Shown: piece after piece, positions 1 through 8,316 of the stretch
Position numbering within the stretch: position 1 is the stretch's first letter
How the letters are laid out: every line of letters begins with the position of its first letter
Notes under the pieces: model-generated
Database searches by the model: none
Told to the model about the DNA's origin: nothing
The model's input: the letters and a program-made list of their open reading frames with translations, nothing else
DNA from: Actinoplanes sp. M2I2
GTDB taxonomy: Bacteria > Actinomycetota > Actinomycetes > Mycobacteriales > Micromonosporaceae
NCBI RefSeq assembly: GCF_023544445.1
Contig: NZ_JALPVJ010000008.1
Coordinates: 1 to 64,000 of the forward strand
Direction of reading: 5' to 3'
Length of the DNA: 64,000 bases
Program-made: the position numbers and the translations under genes

Positions 1-79
1 TATCACCTACCGTTTGCGCTGGTAAAACCGGCGACGCCGTCACTAGGCAAGGGCCAGATGAGCCGCTACCCCCGCCGCC

Positions 80-745
80 TCAGCCTCGAGAATCAGCCAT
101 GATCACGAATGGCGGCTGCCATACTAGGTGGTTCCGTGCATCACTGAGCATCGTCCGCGCCCGGCCCAGTAACTCGCTGGCCTGGCCCATCGCTGTCGCG
201 CCAAAAGCCGAGTAGTCACCGATGTACGGCACGAAATTTGTGCTGAGCCGGTGAAGCGCAGCCGTGGTCGCCTCCACCGCGATCACAGCTTCCCGCGGTG
301 TGTATTCCCCACTGGATTCCACCGCCTGTACGGCGCGCTGTGCCGCATCGGCAAGTCCAGCCAACGTGGTGGAAGCCATCGGTGAGTCTGCGACGTCGGG
401 CGTGGGTGGCCTGGTGATTGACGCCTGCCCGGCCAGCTCGTCGGCGGGCTGCGACGGTAGCGGGTTCGACAAGTCCATATTTGCTCCATCTACGTACGGC
501 GACGGCGCGATCGGTATGCACCGCCGGCACCGGTTTGTCGGCGCTCCACCATGAACCGCCGGACCGTCGTATAGGTCAAGTGGAAGCGCGCGACACCGGA
601 AATCCGGTTGGCTCATCGCCCCGCCATTCGCGGCCACCCCTCGCCCACCGCCAGCGGCCGAACGACACCCGGCTACGAGCACTGCGATGGCCAACGCCCT
701 TATCCGTGATTGCCCGGCAAACCGCACAAGCGCCCGGCGAACCAC
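80..745 (-). CDS. Putative lipoprotein / secreted hypothetical protein
   Basis: A 221-aa reading frame starting at a GTG at 745, divergent from the HTH/integrase pair. The N-terminus has basic residues, then a hydrophobic run ending in 'LAIAVLVAGC' (Cys27), which resembles a lipobox. The rest is Ala-rich and polar, with a predicted helical C-terminal half and no domain that I recognise. The start is uncertain: an internal ATG (MSQPDFRC...) would remove the signal. The divergent, unidirectional arrangement next to an integrase suggests element cargo. Function unknown. Confidence 0.45.
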   Translation of the reverse strand: MVRRALVRFAGQSRIRALAIAVLVAGCRSAAGGGRGVAANGGAMSQPDFRCRALPLDLYDGPAVHGGAPTNRCRRCIPIAPSPYVDGANMDLSNPLPSQPADELAGQASITRPPTPDVADSPMASTTLAGLADAAQRAVQAVESSGEYTPREAVIAVEATTAALHRLSTNFVPYIGDYSAFGATAMGQASELLGRARTMLSDARNHLVWQPPFVIMADSRG

Positions 746-780
746 AACCGCCCTGCAACGCTTGGAAAGGTACTGACGTC

Positions 781-1152
781 ATGACCCTCCACCCGTCCGC
801 TCACACAGCCCTACGGCACACCGGTGACGGACCTGCCGGCCAGCCCTGGACGGCCGAACAGATCCGTGCCCTCGGCCCGGTCACCGACATCCCCACCGCG
901 GCTCACATCTTCGGGCTGTCCCGAGCCACCGCCTACGACCTGGTCAAACGAAACAAGTTCCCCATCCCCGTACTGCGCTTCGGAGGCCGTTACCGCATCC
1001 CGGTCGCAGCCATTCTGCAAGCACTCCACCTGCCTGCCGACCCGGAAACCCCGGACGGGGCACGGGCCGGCACGGACTTGACCACCACGGGGAAGGCACG
1101 CGTCGATCAACCGCACCAAATCCACAGCCCGTACCCACCCGGCCAGCCTTGA
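781..1152 (+). CDS. HTH excisionase-like (AlpA/MerR-type) DNA-binding protein
   Basis: A 123-aa protein with a winged-helix excisionase/AlpA-type core: 'IPTAAHIFGLSRATAYDLVK' followed by 'FPIPVLRFGGRYRIPVAAIL', the usual helix-turn-helix and wing pattern of Xis proteins in actinobacterial integrative elements. The ATG at 781 follows a ggaaagg ribosome-binding motif. The stop lies 13 bp before the integrase start, so the two are almost certainly co-transcribed as an excision/integration pair. Such proteins normally bend DNA at the attachment site and bias recombination toward excision. The role here is inferred from family and position. Confidence 0.8.
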   Translation: MTLHPSAHTALRHTGDGPAGQPWTAEQIRALGPVTDIPTAAHIFGLSRATAYDLVKRNKFPIPVLRFGGRYRIPVAAILQALHLPADPETPDGARAGTDLTTTGKARVDQPHQIHSPYPPGQP

Positions 1153-1165
1153 GGAGTCACCGATC

Positions 1166-2638
1166 ATGGCGGAAGGATCCGTTTTCAAACGCTGTACCTG
1201 CCGCGACACCAGCGGTAAGCGCCTCGCCAACCGATGCCCTCAACTGCGCCGCGCCAGCGGATCCTGGAGCCCGACCCACGGCTGGTGGGCCTATCAGCTC
1301 GAGCTGCCCCCACGCGCCGACGGGGCCCGCCGCCAGCTACGCCGCGGCGGCTTCGTCCGCCGTGAGGACGCCGCCGGCGAGCGGGACAAAGCCATAGCCC
1401 TGCTCAACCTCGCCGGCGACGACACCAGCCTTGCCGTCGAAATCGCCGACCTGTTGCAGCAGGTCAAGTACGGTCGACCGCTGCCCGAGCGCGACACCAT
1501 CGCTAAACGTGTCCGGGCCGGGGTACCCGCCACCTCCGACATGACCCTCGGTGACTACCTCACCCAATGGCTGCTCTCCCGCCGGGCCATCGAACCGGGC
1601 ACCATCCGCTGCTACGGATCCCATATCCGCGTCCACCTGATCCCGCACCTCGGCGACATCAAACTCAGCCGGCTGCGGGTCGAGCACATCGCCCCGATGT
1701 TCACCGCGATCGCCGACCGCAACACCGGAGTCGAAGTGGCCCGGCAAAGCCCAGACCCTGCCGTCCAGGCCTCTGTCAAAGCCGCCCGCACCACCAGCCC
1801 GGCCACCATGCAACGCATCCGAGCGACGCTGCGCAAAGCCCTCAACGATGCGATCCGCACCAGCAACAACCGGCTGATCGACTTCAACCCCGCCGCCCAC
1901 GTCGAACTACCCTCAGCACCGCGGCCCAAAGCCCGCGTCTGGACCGACAAGGCCGTCCAACGCTGGCGGGACACCGGTGAACAGCCCAGCCCCGTCATGG
2001 TGTGGACACCCCCACAGGCTGGGGCGTTCCTCGACTACGCCGAAGCCCACGACATCGTCCTCTACCCATTGTTCGTCGGGATTCTGCACCGCGGTATGCG
2101 CCGCGGAGAAGCCCTCGGCCTGCGCGACTCAACCGTCGACCTCGACACCGCCGTGGCCACCGTCGACCTACAACGCACCACCGACGGATACAAACCAGTC
2201 GACAAGAAAGTCAAGTCCGAAGCCGGTAACCGCACCTTCGCCCTCGACAGCTTCACCGTCACCGCCTGGCGGTCCTACCTCGCCCGCCGGGCCAGCTGGC
2301 AACTGGTCAGCGGCCCCCAGTGGCCGAACCACGGATTCTTCTTCGTCCGCCCCGACGGCCAGAAATGGCATCCCGACGCCGTCACCAAACGCTTCGACAA
2401 ACTCGTCCGCGACTCCCACCTACCTCCGATCCGGCTGCACGACTTACGGCACTGCGCCGCGACGTTCCTTAAAGCCGCCGGCGCCGATCTCAAAGACGTC
2501 CAAGCCCTGCTCGGGCATTCCACCATCACGGTCACCGGGGACATCTACACCTCGGTCATCGCCGAACTAGAAGTCGAGCGCGACAAGGCAGAGGCGGCGG
2601 CCGCCCTGGTCCCCCGCCGTCAGCTGCCCGCCGCCTGA
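1166..2638 (+). CDS. Tyrosine site-specific recombinase (integrase)
   Basis: A 490-aa phage-type integrase. The N-terminus carries the Cys-containing 'CTCRDTSGKR' stretch typical of actinobacterial integrative-element integrases. An SAM-like core-binding domain spans roughly residues 125-250, and the catalytic domain follows. The catalytic set is complete: R312 in 'HRGMRRGEALGL', H425 and R428 in 'LHDLRHC', H451 in 'ALLGHSTI', and the nucleophile Y461 in 'GDIYTSV'. It lies directly downstream of the excisionase-like gene. The att site of such integrases usually lies just past the int stop, but no tRNA-like sequence is visible in the next 300 bp. The closest candidate site is the tRNA-Lys 3.7 kb away, so pairing it with that site is not proven. 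Confidence 0.93.
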   Translation: MAEGSVFKRCTCRDTSGKRLANRCPQLRRASGSWSPTHGWWAYQLELPPRADGARRQLRRGGFVRREDAAGERDKAIALLNLAGDDTSLAVEIADLLQQVKYGRPLPERDTIAKRVRAGVPATSDMTLGDYLTQWLLSRRAIEPGTIRCYGSHIRVHLIPHLGDIKLSRLRVEHIAPMFTAIADRNTGVEVARQSPDPAVQASVKAARTTSPATMQRIRATLRKALNDAIRTSNNRLIDFNPAAHVELPSAPRPKARVWTDKAVQRWRDTGEQPSPVMVWTPPQAGAFLDYAEAHDIVLYPLFVGILHRGMRRGEALGLRDSTVDLDTAVATVDLQRTTDGYKPVDKKVKSEAGNRTFALDSFTVTAWRSYLARRASWQLVSGPQWPNHGFFFVRPDGQKWHPDAVTKRFDKLVRDSHLPPIRLHDLRHCAATFLKAAGADLKDVQALLGHSTITVTGDIYTSVIAELEVERDKAEAAAALVPRRQLPAA

Positions 2639-2923
2639 GCCGAAGGTGAACATCGGTGGCCACCAGTCAAGGCGTAGGCGCAGGACAGTTCACCGGCGGC
2701 GCTGGCTACGGCTGCTGAAACTCGCCCTGAGATAGAAAAGGACCACCAAGCACGGAAGGACGAAGAGGAAGCCGGCGAAGGGCTCCGGCGCCGCCGAGCC
2801 AGCCGCGGTCCAGCACCTTCGGCCGCGAGTAGCTGGTGGGTTCCGTGAGCCCGGGAAATCTTTCCCATCTGGAAGGTGTCGCCCGGGCAGAAACGATCTC
2901 TGTCGATCGCTACCGTGCTCGGC

Positions 2924-3286
2924 ATGGTGAGCAAGCGCAGGTCCAAAGTCCGACGCGGCATCCCTCAGGGACGTGAGGCGACGGCGGCGAAGTACCAAGA
3001 CGCTGTCGGCGAGCTTCAGCGGACTGCGTATTGGAACCTGCGCTCGACGATTGCAAGCGTCTGTGTCCTCCTCGGCATCTTCGCTGTACTGCTCATCGTC
3101 TGGGGCCAAGCCGGCGGGGATCGGCTCGAACCGACGCTCGCGTGTGCAGTCGGAGGTGTCTGCGGTTCAGGCGTCTACTTCAGTCGGCCCTATCCGACCC
3201 TTATCCGTTGGCTGCTCTTGGCGGCTGTGACCTTGACCGTTCTAGGGCTCGTCGGCCTGGCGATCGCTGTAGGAGCTGACTCGTGA
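2924..3286 (+). CDS. Small membrane protein, hypothetical
   Basis: A 120-aa protein with a strongly basic N-terminus ('MVSKRRSKVRRG') and three hydrophobic segments at about residues 44-62, 68-85 and 92-115, ending in an acidic tail. This predicts a three-span inner-membrane protein with a cytoplasmic N-terminus. The ATG at 2924 lacks a clear Shine-Dalgarno; an in-frame ATG at 2876 is an alternative. It stands alone between the integrase and the convergent type VII-like operon. No family recognised. Confidence 0.55.
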   Translation: MVSKRRSKVRRGIPQGREATAAKYQDAVGELQRTAYWNLRSTIASVCVLLGIFAVLLIVWGQAGGDRLEPTLACAVGGVCGSGVYFSRPYPTLIRWLLLAAVTLTVLGLVGLAIAVGADS

Positions 3287-3499
3287 CCGTCCTGTTCGTC
3301 GAAGCGCCGGCAATCACCGTTTCGGGCAGGGCGGCGGATAGGAGCGTCACATGCCGCTGGCAACTGCCTGCCCGAATCTCCGCAAAAAGACGTACTACGC
3401 AGCGTTGCGGCGAGTATCCAGGCCAGCGTTGTCCATGCGAGCGGACCCAAGACGGTTAATGCCACGTAGCTGAAAGGTAGGCATTCGCGTGTGCCTTTG

Positions 3500-4303
3500 T
3501 CACGCCTCATTGTTAAATGTACGAGGCGGGGCGGACAGCTGTGCCCGCTGGTCGGCGTTGTGGAAGTAGTGGTGGAGGGCTTGGAAGGCGGGCAAGGTGT
3601 TGGCGCCGAGCCGATAGGAGCGGATCACCATGATGGGCAGGTACCGGCCCTCGTAGGTACCGAAGCGCCCGGATCGTCGTGTGCCTTCCGACGGGTACGC
3701 CTTGACGGCGATCACTGGGTGGGCCTCTTGATCGGCCACCACTTCGGTGACGGCCCACCACGGGACGAAGTGTTCGAAAGTCAGGGAGCGGTGATAGACC
3801 CCGGTCGGCGTGAGGACGACACGGCCCGGCGCCAGGCGGACGACGAGGATGAGGAGCCAGAGCAGCCACCCTGCACTGGCTGCAGCGATGGCAGCGACGA
3901 CCCAGCCGGCCGTCTCCGCTGCGAGGAGCCCCAGCGCGGTCACACCGAGGGAGGCGAGCGTGACCAGGGCGAGAGTGGTGATCAACCAGTAATACGGCGC
4001 GCGGGCGTAGGTGTAGGTCAAGCCGATCTCGCCGTCGTCGGTGGTGCCGGTCGTGGCGCGTCCCTCGCCCTGAGGCAGGCGGAGTTGTCCGGCAGCGAGT
4101 CCGGCGAGGTGGCCGAATCCGAGCCCGCCGAAGAGGAGCAGGACGGCGGCACCGATCTGGTCGGTATAGACGGCCCAGGCCGAGCCGGCGAACATGCCGA
4201 GGGCGAACAGGCCGAGGTAGCCGACCGCGAACACGAGGCGGGCGGACCGCTTCGGGCGTGGCCATCCTTCGGGTGCCGGGGCGTGAATCGGGTTGGGCTG
4301 CAT
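3500..4303 (-). CDS. Polytopic membrane protein downstream of WxG protein
   Basis: A 267-aa protein with a proline-rich N-terminus, four hydrophobic segments arranged as two pairs (about residues 25-75 and 105-155), and a C-terminal soluble domain of about 100 residues that looks like a PH-like/bPH domain ('RVVLTPTGVYHRSLTF...FVPWWAVTEV'). The start at 4303 is preceded by ggacgg. It is the last gene of a leftward operon, 23 bp after the WxG-type protein. Its position suggests a partner or immunity protein for that substrate; this is inference from order only. Confidence 0.65.
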   Translation of the reverse strand: MQPNPIHAPAPEGWPRPKRSARLVFAVGYLGLFALGMFAGSAWAVYTDQIGAAVLLLFGGLGFGHLAGLAAGQLRLPQGEGRATTGTTDDGEIGLTYTYARAPYYWLITTLALVTLASLGVTALGLLAAETAGWVVAAIAAASAGWLLWLLILVVRLAPGRVVLTPTGVYHRSLTFEHFVPWWAVTEVVADQEAHPVIAVKAYPSEGTRRSGRFGTYEGRYLPIMVIRSYRLGANTLPAFQALHHYFHNADQRAQLSAPPRTFNNEA

Positions 4304-4326
4304 ACGTCCGTCCGTGAAAAGAGCCG

Positions 4327-5484
4327 TCAGAAGATGGAGTTCCAAACCTTCTTGGCGCTGTCGCCGACAGCCTCACCGGCGTCGCCGACGGCATTGCCGA
4401 CTTCTGCGACGCCGTCCTCGATCGCCTTCTTTGCGCCGTCCGGGAGTTGGTCGTAGCCCCAGTCGAGGGCGCCGCTGGCGACGAGGCCAGCTGCGGTGCC
4501 GACCAGGGCGCCGCCCACGATCCCGATGGGTCCGCCGGCTGCGCCGATCGCCATGCCGGCCACGATGGACGCGCCCATGCCGCCCGCCCCGCTGATGATG
4601 GCCTTGCCGGGCGGTTTCCCGTTGTGAATGTCGTAGCCAATGCCGGCCACAGTCAGGCCGGCGCCGATGACGGGGAGTTTGCTACCTACTCGGCGGGTCA
4701 GTGACGACGTTCGGCGGGCGACATCGTCGGCGTCCTGGAACCGCTTGTAACCGGCCTCGATGAGCTCTTTGGACGCCTTGGTCCCGCCGGGAGTCTTGAG
4801 GTAATGCTGCTCGAGTCGCTTGACGTCGTCCATCAGCCCAGCGTGGTGCTTCTTGAGGACGCTGGTGTGCGCGCCGAGCGCGGCGCCGGCCGTCCCGTTA
4901 ACGAAGTCGCCGAACAGCAGGACCGGCTTGCTCTTGACGTCGTCGACCATGTTCTTAGCGATGGCCTGAGCAGCGGCCTTGATGCCGTTGGACCGGTCGG
5001 CTTCCTGTTTGGCCAGCAGGTAGGCGTTGGCCTTGGCTTGGTGGTCGTTCAGCGCGGCGACCGAGTCGTTGTGCGCGGTCACCATCTGCGGTGTCGGCAC
5101 ACCGTCGGTGGGCAGTGTGACGACGGCGGGTGCCGGGCCTGGATCGAGGATGGTGGTGCCGGCCAGTTGCAGGCCACCTTCCCGGGCGATGGCGCGGGCG
5201 CGTTCCATGCCGGCCTGCGCAGTCGTCAGATCGTCGGCGTAGCGGTGCAGGCCCTGCGCCGCCGTCTCGACGTCGGCGCGCAGCTTGTCGCTCTTGCGCC
5301 CGGCGGTGTCCATCCGGTCGGCGAAGCCGGGCCCGGCGTCACCTTGCCATCCGCTGCCGGCGTCATCGCGGGCCGCGAACATGTCCGTGACCGACCGGTC
5401 GAGCCGAGCGGCAAGCTGAACCTTGAGCCAGTCGGCGCTGGCGCGGATGCTGCCCGGATCCCCGTCGAGGCGCGTCTCGATCAT
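4327..5484 (-). CDS. WXG100-like type VII secretion substrate with glycine-zipper tail
   Basis: A 385-aa protein. The first 100 residues form a helical hairpin with a W-x-G turn at 46-48 ('SGWQGDAGPGF'), the hallmark of ESX/WXG100-fold proteins. A long helical and linker middle follows, then a Gly/Ala-rich hydrophobic segment at about 285-345 ('GAGGMGASIVAGMAIGAAGG') resembling membrane-inserting glycine-zipper tails, and an amphipathic end. The ATG at 5484 overlaps the stop of the upstream YxxxD gene (taATG). Together the two could form the split WxG/YxxxD export signal of type VII systems. The hydrophobic tail could be a pore-forming effector domain, but no known toxin domain is recognised. 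Confidence 0.7.
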   Translation of the reverse strand: MIETRLDGDPGSIRASADWLKVQLAARLDRSVTDMFAARDDAGSGWQGDAGPGFADRMDTAGRKSDKLRADVETAAQGLHRYADDLTTAQAGMERARAIAREGGLQLAGTTILDPGPAPAVVTLPTDGVPTPQMVTAHNDSVAALNDHQAKANAYLLAKQEADRSNGIKAAAQAIAKNMVDDVKSKPVLLFGDFVNGTAGAALGAHTSVLKKHHAGLMDDVKRLEQHYLKTPGGTKASKELIEAGYKRFQDADDVARRTSSLTRRVGSKLPVIGAGLTVAGIGYDIHNGKPPGKAIISGAGGMGASIVAGMAIGAAGGPIGIVGGALVGTAAGLVASGALDWGYDQLPDGAKKAIEDGVAEVGNAVGDAGEAVGDSAKKVWNSIF

Positions 5485-5765
5485 TAAAACAGTCCCTGTA
5501 GATCGGCGGCTGCGGCGGCGTCCTGCTTGGCGTACCCGTCGCGGGACTGCTCCACCCGCGCTGCGGCCTCCTTTAGCCCGAGCACCACCGTGCTCGCGCC
5601 GTCGGTCAGATGCGCCACGACGTCGGCCAGCACCGCTGTGAAGTCACCCGCGTCCGGCGCCCCCGGCGCACCGTTCCCGGCCACGTCGAGGTCGTCACCG
5701 GCAGCCTCGAGCCGCGTGGCGAGTGCGGCCAGAACGTCGAGGTTGACGTCGGTACCGTCAGCCAT
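5484..5765 (-). CDS. Small ESX/EspC-like helical protein with YxxxD motif
   Basis: A 93-aa all-helical protein. The C-terminal helix contains 'RDGYAKQDAAAA', where Y78 and D82 match the YxxxD/E type VII secretion signal. The overall pattern (N-terminal Asp/Val-rich helix, loop with Gly/Pro, second helix with 'AAARVEQSRDGYA') fits EspC/WXG-related partner proteins. It sits between the SAV_915-like gene (TGATG overlap at 5765) and the WxG protein (1-bp overlap at 5484), so the three are translationally coupled. Likely heterodimer partner of the 385-aa protein. Confidence 0.72.
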   Translation of the reverse strand: MADGTDVNLDVLAALATRLEAAGDDLDVAGNGAPGAPDAGDFTAVLADVVAHLTDGASTVVLGLKEAAARVEQSRDGYAKQDAAAAADLQGLF

Positions 5766-6100
5766 CAGGCCGCCGCTCCGGTGTACCGGTACTCGTCAGG
5801 AATGTCCAGGTCCATCAATACCAGCTCGAATCCGGTGGCGAGCCGGAGTTCCTCAAGACTGGTGGAGGCGACCAACGTCCACGGCTGCGCCGGCCCGCAG
5901 CAGCCCACCAAACGGTCGAGAGCCGAATACACCAGCAGCGCCATCCGTCCGTCTCGGGTGCGCCGCAGGTCCACCACCAGCTCGCTGTCCGCGTCGCGAA
6001 TCGGAGCGCAAGGCACATAAACGACGGGTGGAAACGCAACCGGCCGGAAACCCTCGGCATCTCCGTCAACCTGTGTCGCCTCGCCGTACCCCGCTGCCAT
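5765..6100 (-). CDS. SAV_915 / SseB-like protein
   Basis: A 111-aa protein with the pattern of actinobacterial SAV_915-type proteins related to the SseB N-terminal domain: 'VYVPCAPIR' near the N-terminus, 'ALLVYSALDRLVGCCGPAQPW' in the middle, and a short C-terminal beta-rich end. These proteins often lie beside ESX-like small proteins in Streptomyces and Micromonosporaceae. It is the first gene of the leftward operon and its stop overlaps the next ATG (TGATG). The start at 6100 has no strong ribosome binding site, but the frame upstream is not conserved-looking. Molecular function unknown. Confidence 0.65.
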   Translation of the reverse strand: MAAGYGEATQVDGDAEGFRPVAFPPVVYVPCAPIRDADSELVVDLRRTRDGRMALLVYSALDRLVGCCGPAQPWTLVASTSLEELRLATGFELVLMDLDIPDEYRYTGAAA

Positions 6101-6260
6101 AGACGGCAGTCTACGACAGCCATCACAGCGAGTGGCCTCACGATCAACTCGATGCCACGGCGCAAGAAGCGCCCGACACAGTTGAACAAGAAAAGTGCTC
6201 AATCAGCCGTTCAGCCGGCAGGAGCTGGCATCCTCCGGCGGCCTGCCTGGATAGCAGCCG

Positions 6261-6290
6261 GTGGTTGCTCGTGGTTGCTCGTGGTTGCTC
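6261..6290. repeat. Three exact tandem copies of a 10-bp unit
   Basis: The unit gtggttgctc occurs three times in a row without a mismatch, between the SAV_915-like operon start and the tRNA gene. Array size and perfection suggest recent slippage. It could also be an arm-type recombinase or regulator site, but nothing shows binding. Confidence 0.85.
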
Positions 6291-6351
6291 CATCAACACA
6301 GATGGCGCGAACATCCACCGTTACGTACGGCTATTTATCCAGGTCAGGAGG

Positions 6352-6423
6352 TGGGCCGCCGGGGACTCGAACCCCGAACCTATGGATTAAAAGTCCACAG
6401 CTCTGCCATTGAGCTAGCGGCCC
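6352..6423 (-). tRNA. tRNA-Lys (anticodon UUU)
   Basis: Read on the minus strand, the 72 bases fold as a full cloverleaf: acceptor GGGCCGC/GCGGCCC, D stem GCTC/GAGC, anticodon stem GTGGA/TCCAT with loop CTTTTAA (anticodon TTT at 6391-6389), T stem CGGGG/CCCCG with loop TTCGAGT, and discriminator A. CCA is not encoded. Bases 1-37 (the 5' half, through the last anticodon-loop base) are repeated at 54566-54602, marking this gene as the integration site of the region to its right. In the present arrangement its upstream promoter region beyond -18 is island DNA. Confidence 0.95.
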
Positions 6424-6441
6424 GCGATCATAGAGTACCTG
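6387..6441. other. Putative att site, left copy (55-bp direct repeat)
   Basis: These 55 bases are identical to 54566-54620. The identity starts at the last base of the tRNA-Lys anticodon loop, covers the tRNA 5' half and extends 18 bp upstream of the tRNA. Flanks on both sides differ between the copies (a versus t on the left, c versus t on the right). This is the signature of recombinase-mediated integration. It is unusual that the duplicated part is the 5' half of the tRNA rather than the 3' half. Confidence 0.85.
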
Positions 6442-6535
6442 CGGTGGCCGGCGTTGATGTACAGGTATACGGTCCTGAGGCGTTATTGCAGCTCAGAGGC
6501 TTGGCGCGCTGGTGTGGGTGCCGGGTTCGGTATCG

Positions 6536-6766
6536 CTACGCGGCGTCGAGGGCGAGGTTGCGGCGGGCGATGGTGATGCCACAGGCGAGGAGAAGGAAGG
6601 CGGCGACCGCGGTGAGTCTGAGCCACGGGGTGTCGTGGATGCGGCGGTCGAGAGCGGTGGAGACGCTGATGCCGAGGCTGAGCCCAGTGACCAAGCACAG
6701 GAACGCGGTGATGGCCCGTTCGGCGGTGTATTCGTTCCAGAACCCCGATCGCGCCGATGGTTGCAC
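6536..6766 (-). CDS. Possible small membrane protein
   Basis: A 76-aa frame from a GTG at 6766 with two hydrophobic stretches ('AITAFLCLVTGLSLGISVST' and 'LRLTAVAAFLLLACGITIA'), consistent with a two-span membrane protein. No good ribosome binding site precedes it, and the surrounding 800 bp look decayed. It may be a remnant. No family recognised. Confidence 0.3.
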   Translation of the reverse strand: MQPSARSGFWNEYTAERAITAFLCLVTGLSLGISVSTALDRRIHDTPWLRLTAVAAFLLLACGITIARRNLALDAA

Positions 6767-6998
6767 CGCCGGAGGTGAGTCCTGTCAGTGCGGTCAGTGG
6801 GGCGGCCAAGCGGAGGCCTTGGGATGCTTTCGCTGAGGGCCTCAGATGCCGTTGTGCCGGATGCTTCGGCTGCGGGTTGTTAGCTGGCGCCTTGGTCCGG
6901 ATGTCGTGTGCTGCACCTCGTCGTGGCTGTGACTGCTGCCCGCGAAGGGCGGGCGCTGGGCCAGGGAGGTCTTCGCGGGGCGCAGGGTTGCTCCGTGC

Positions 6999-7140
6999 TC
7001 ATCCCGGGTGGGGCCGGTCGAGCAGGTCCGCTAGGGGCAGTATCGCGGCCACATGCGCGGGAAGTTGTTCGGTTCGAGGCGGCCAGGGTGATGGCAGAGC
7101 AGTTCGCTTCCTTGCAGGGTGTCGGGGTACTCGCCGAAGT
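6999..7140 (-). pseudogene. Frameshifted C-terminal remnant, paralogue of the 15542-16204 protein
   Basis: On the minus strand one frame reads 'GSELLCHHPGRLEPNNFPRM' and a second, shifted frame continues 'AAILPLADLLDRPHPG'. Together these match the end of the intact protein at 15542-16204 ('GNELLCHRPGHLQPHYVPGH' then 'AAVILSLADLLDGRIGS'). The upstream part of the gene is missing. This is a truncated, frameshifted duplicate. With the repeat at 7783-8316 it shows that 7.0-8.3 kb is a shrunken copy of the 15.5-18.2 kb locus. Confidence 0.65.
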
Positions 7141-7244
7141 GCAGAGGCAAGTACGACTGATCTTGCAGAGCTGATGGGCTTGGAGACCGCAAGTTGACCC
7201 TGGTCTGAAATCGGCGTCATCGGCGTCTGGAGATACTGTGTGGC

Positions 7245-7553
7245 GTGGGCGATGCGACGCTGAAGAGCTGGGAGTTGAAGCAAGGCGACCGGCTGATTGG
7301 GACCCTGGTCTTCGAGAGTCAGGACATGTTCTGGTCTGACTGCAGGTTCCTGCCGGGGTCGGGATGGGCAGACATGAAGCCGCTGTTTGAGCGATCACGG
7401 GCTGCCTGGCTGAGCGGTGATACCGATGCTGCGATCGCAGCCGATGAAGCAGTCCATGCTGCGGGGCTAGCTCTTGAGCCGGCCGACGGGAGTGCCGCGA
7501 TCACGGAGTTTCTTCTGCGGATTGACGGCGATGAGGCACGATTTCGCTGGTGA
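7245..7553 (+). CDS. Conserved-looking 102-aa hypothetical protein
   Basis: Starts at a GTG (7245) and begins 'VGDATLKSWELKQGDRLIGT'. The layout (LKxWEL, then 'CRFLPGSGWADMKPLFE', a helical middle, and 'AITEFLLRIDGDEARFRW' at the end) resembles a family of about 100-aa actinobacterial proteins of unknown function. I know that family only as hypothetical. Codon use is typical and the frame is full length, so it is probably functional although it lies among decayed sequences. Confidence 0.6.
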   Translation: MGDATLKSWELKQGDRLIGTLVFESQDMFWSDCRFLPGSGWADMKPLFERSRAAWLSGDTDAAIAADEAVHAAGLALEPADGSAAITEFLLRIDGDEARFRW

Positions 7554-7782
7554 GCACGTTCGGTGCTGGCGGTGGATTGCTGGGTGAAAGCGGGTCTTGC
7601 AGGCGGAGACGACTCAGGGCGAGCATGTCGACGAGCCAGCGGGTGCCGCCGGTGATGTGGCGGGCGAGTAGAAGGTCGTCGACTTTCTCGCGAGTCGCCG
7701 CGCTGGTGCGGGAGAAGAACTTCTCGCAGATTCGAGCAGCAGCGGTAACAGGTCATTGGGTTTGGTCTCGCCGGTGTTGACG

Positions 7783-8316
7783 ATGCCCGATGCGCAGGGT
7801 AAGTAGCCGCGAATCATCGCTGACCTACGCCGAATCCCTGCCGGCCTGGCCAGCTCCTGATCGTCAGACTGTGTCCTGGCGACGGCCGGCCGTAGGGGGT
7901 TCAGCACGGCAGGTCGACGACCGGAGAGTGGCACGTCCAAAGCGCTGTTGACGCGACGGAATCTGGTTGGCTGGTCATCGTCTTGGTGGCGTGGGCATCA
8001 GCGCCCAGTCATCTTCCCGTCCGGCGCGGACTCGCGCATCCGCCCGAGCATGGTGCGGGCATCGGCCTCGGTGCCGAAGTCATGGGTGATGTGAGTGCCG
8101 TCAGCGCCGCCGATCCGGCCGACGACTTGCCAGCCGGTACGGGTGCGGTGCAGGTAGATGTCGCGGCGGCCGTCATGGTATTTACGGTTGAACCGGTGCT
8201 CGACGCGTTCCACCATCAACCGAATTTAGTACGTATGTTCGATTCAAGCAAGTCGGGTGAACAGGCTGGACCAGGCAAGAGCCGGGCGTACCTCCGTGAA
8301 CTACAGGCTGGTTCTT
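7783..8316. repeat. Diverged duplicate of 17693-18228
   Basis: From 'gatgcccgat' at the left to 'aactacaggct' at the right, this stretch can be aligned by eye with 17693-18228, including the small gene, its 5' flank ('gtacg.atgttcga...agcaagtcgggtga') and the non-coding DNA downstream. The coding part is the best conserved. Substitutions and small indels are scattered, so the duplication is old. Confidence 0.8.
7998..8216 (-). CDS. Small 'GGADG' family protein, copy 1
   Basis: A 72-aa protein starting at the ATG at 8216. It has the core 'RRDIYLHRTRTGWQVVGR' then 'IGGADGTHITHDFG', followed by a helix 'EADARTMLGRMRE'. Nearly the same protein is encoded at 17888-18130, and a more distant relative at 63650-63883 in the chromosomal part. 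The predicted fold is three beta strands plus one helix. No function known. Having two island copies and one chromosomal copy suggests a small regulatory or binding role rather than catalysis. Confidence 0.7.
   Translation of the reverse strand: MVERVEHRFNRKYHDGRRDIYLHRTRTGWQVVGRIGGADGTHITHDFGTEADARTMLGRMRESAPDGKMTGR

Noticed and set aside
2639..2923. Attachment site directly after the integrase stop
   Set aside because: No tRNA-like segment and no copy of the 55-bp core there; the site of this integrase cannot be placed from the sequence.
3491..4456. 321-aa plus-strand frame opposite the membrane protein and WxG gene
   Set aside because: Gly/Glu/Asp-rich antisense shadow. The minus-strand genes have coupling overlaps and transmembrane helices.
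7550..7780. Possible transposase or recombinase remnant on the minus strand ('LLARHITGGTRWLVDMLALS')
   Set aside because: No clear family match and no continuous frame.
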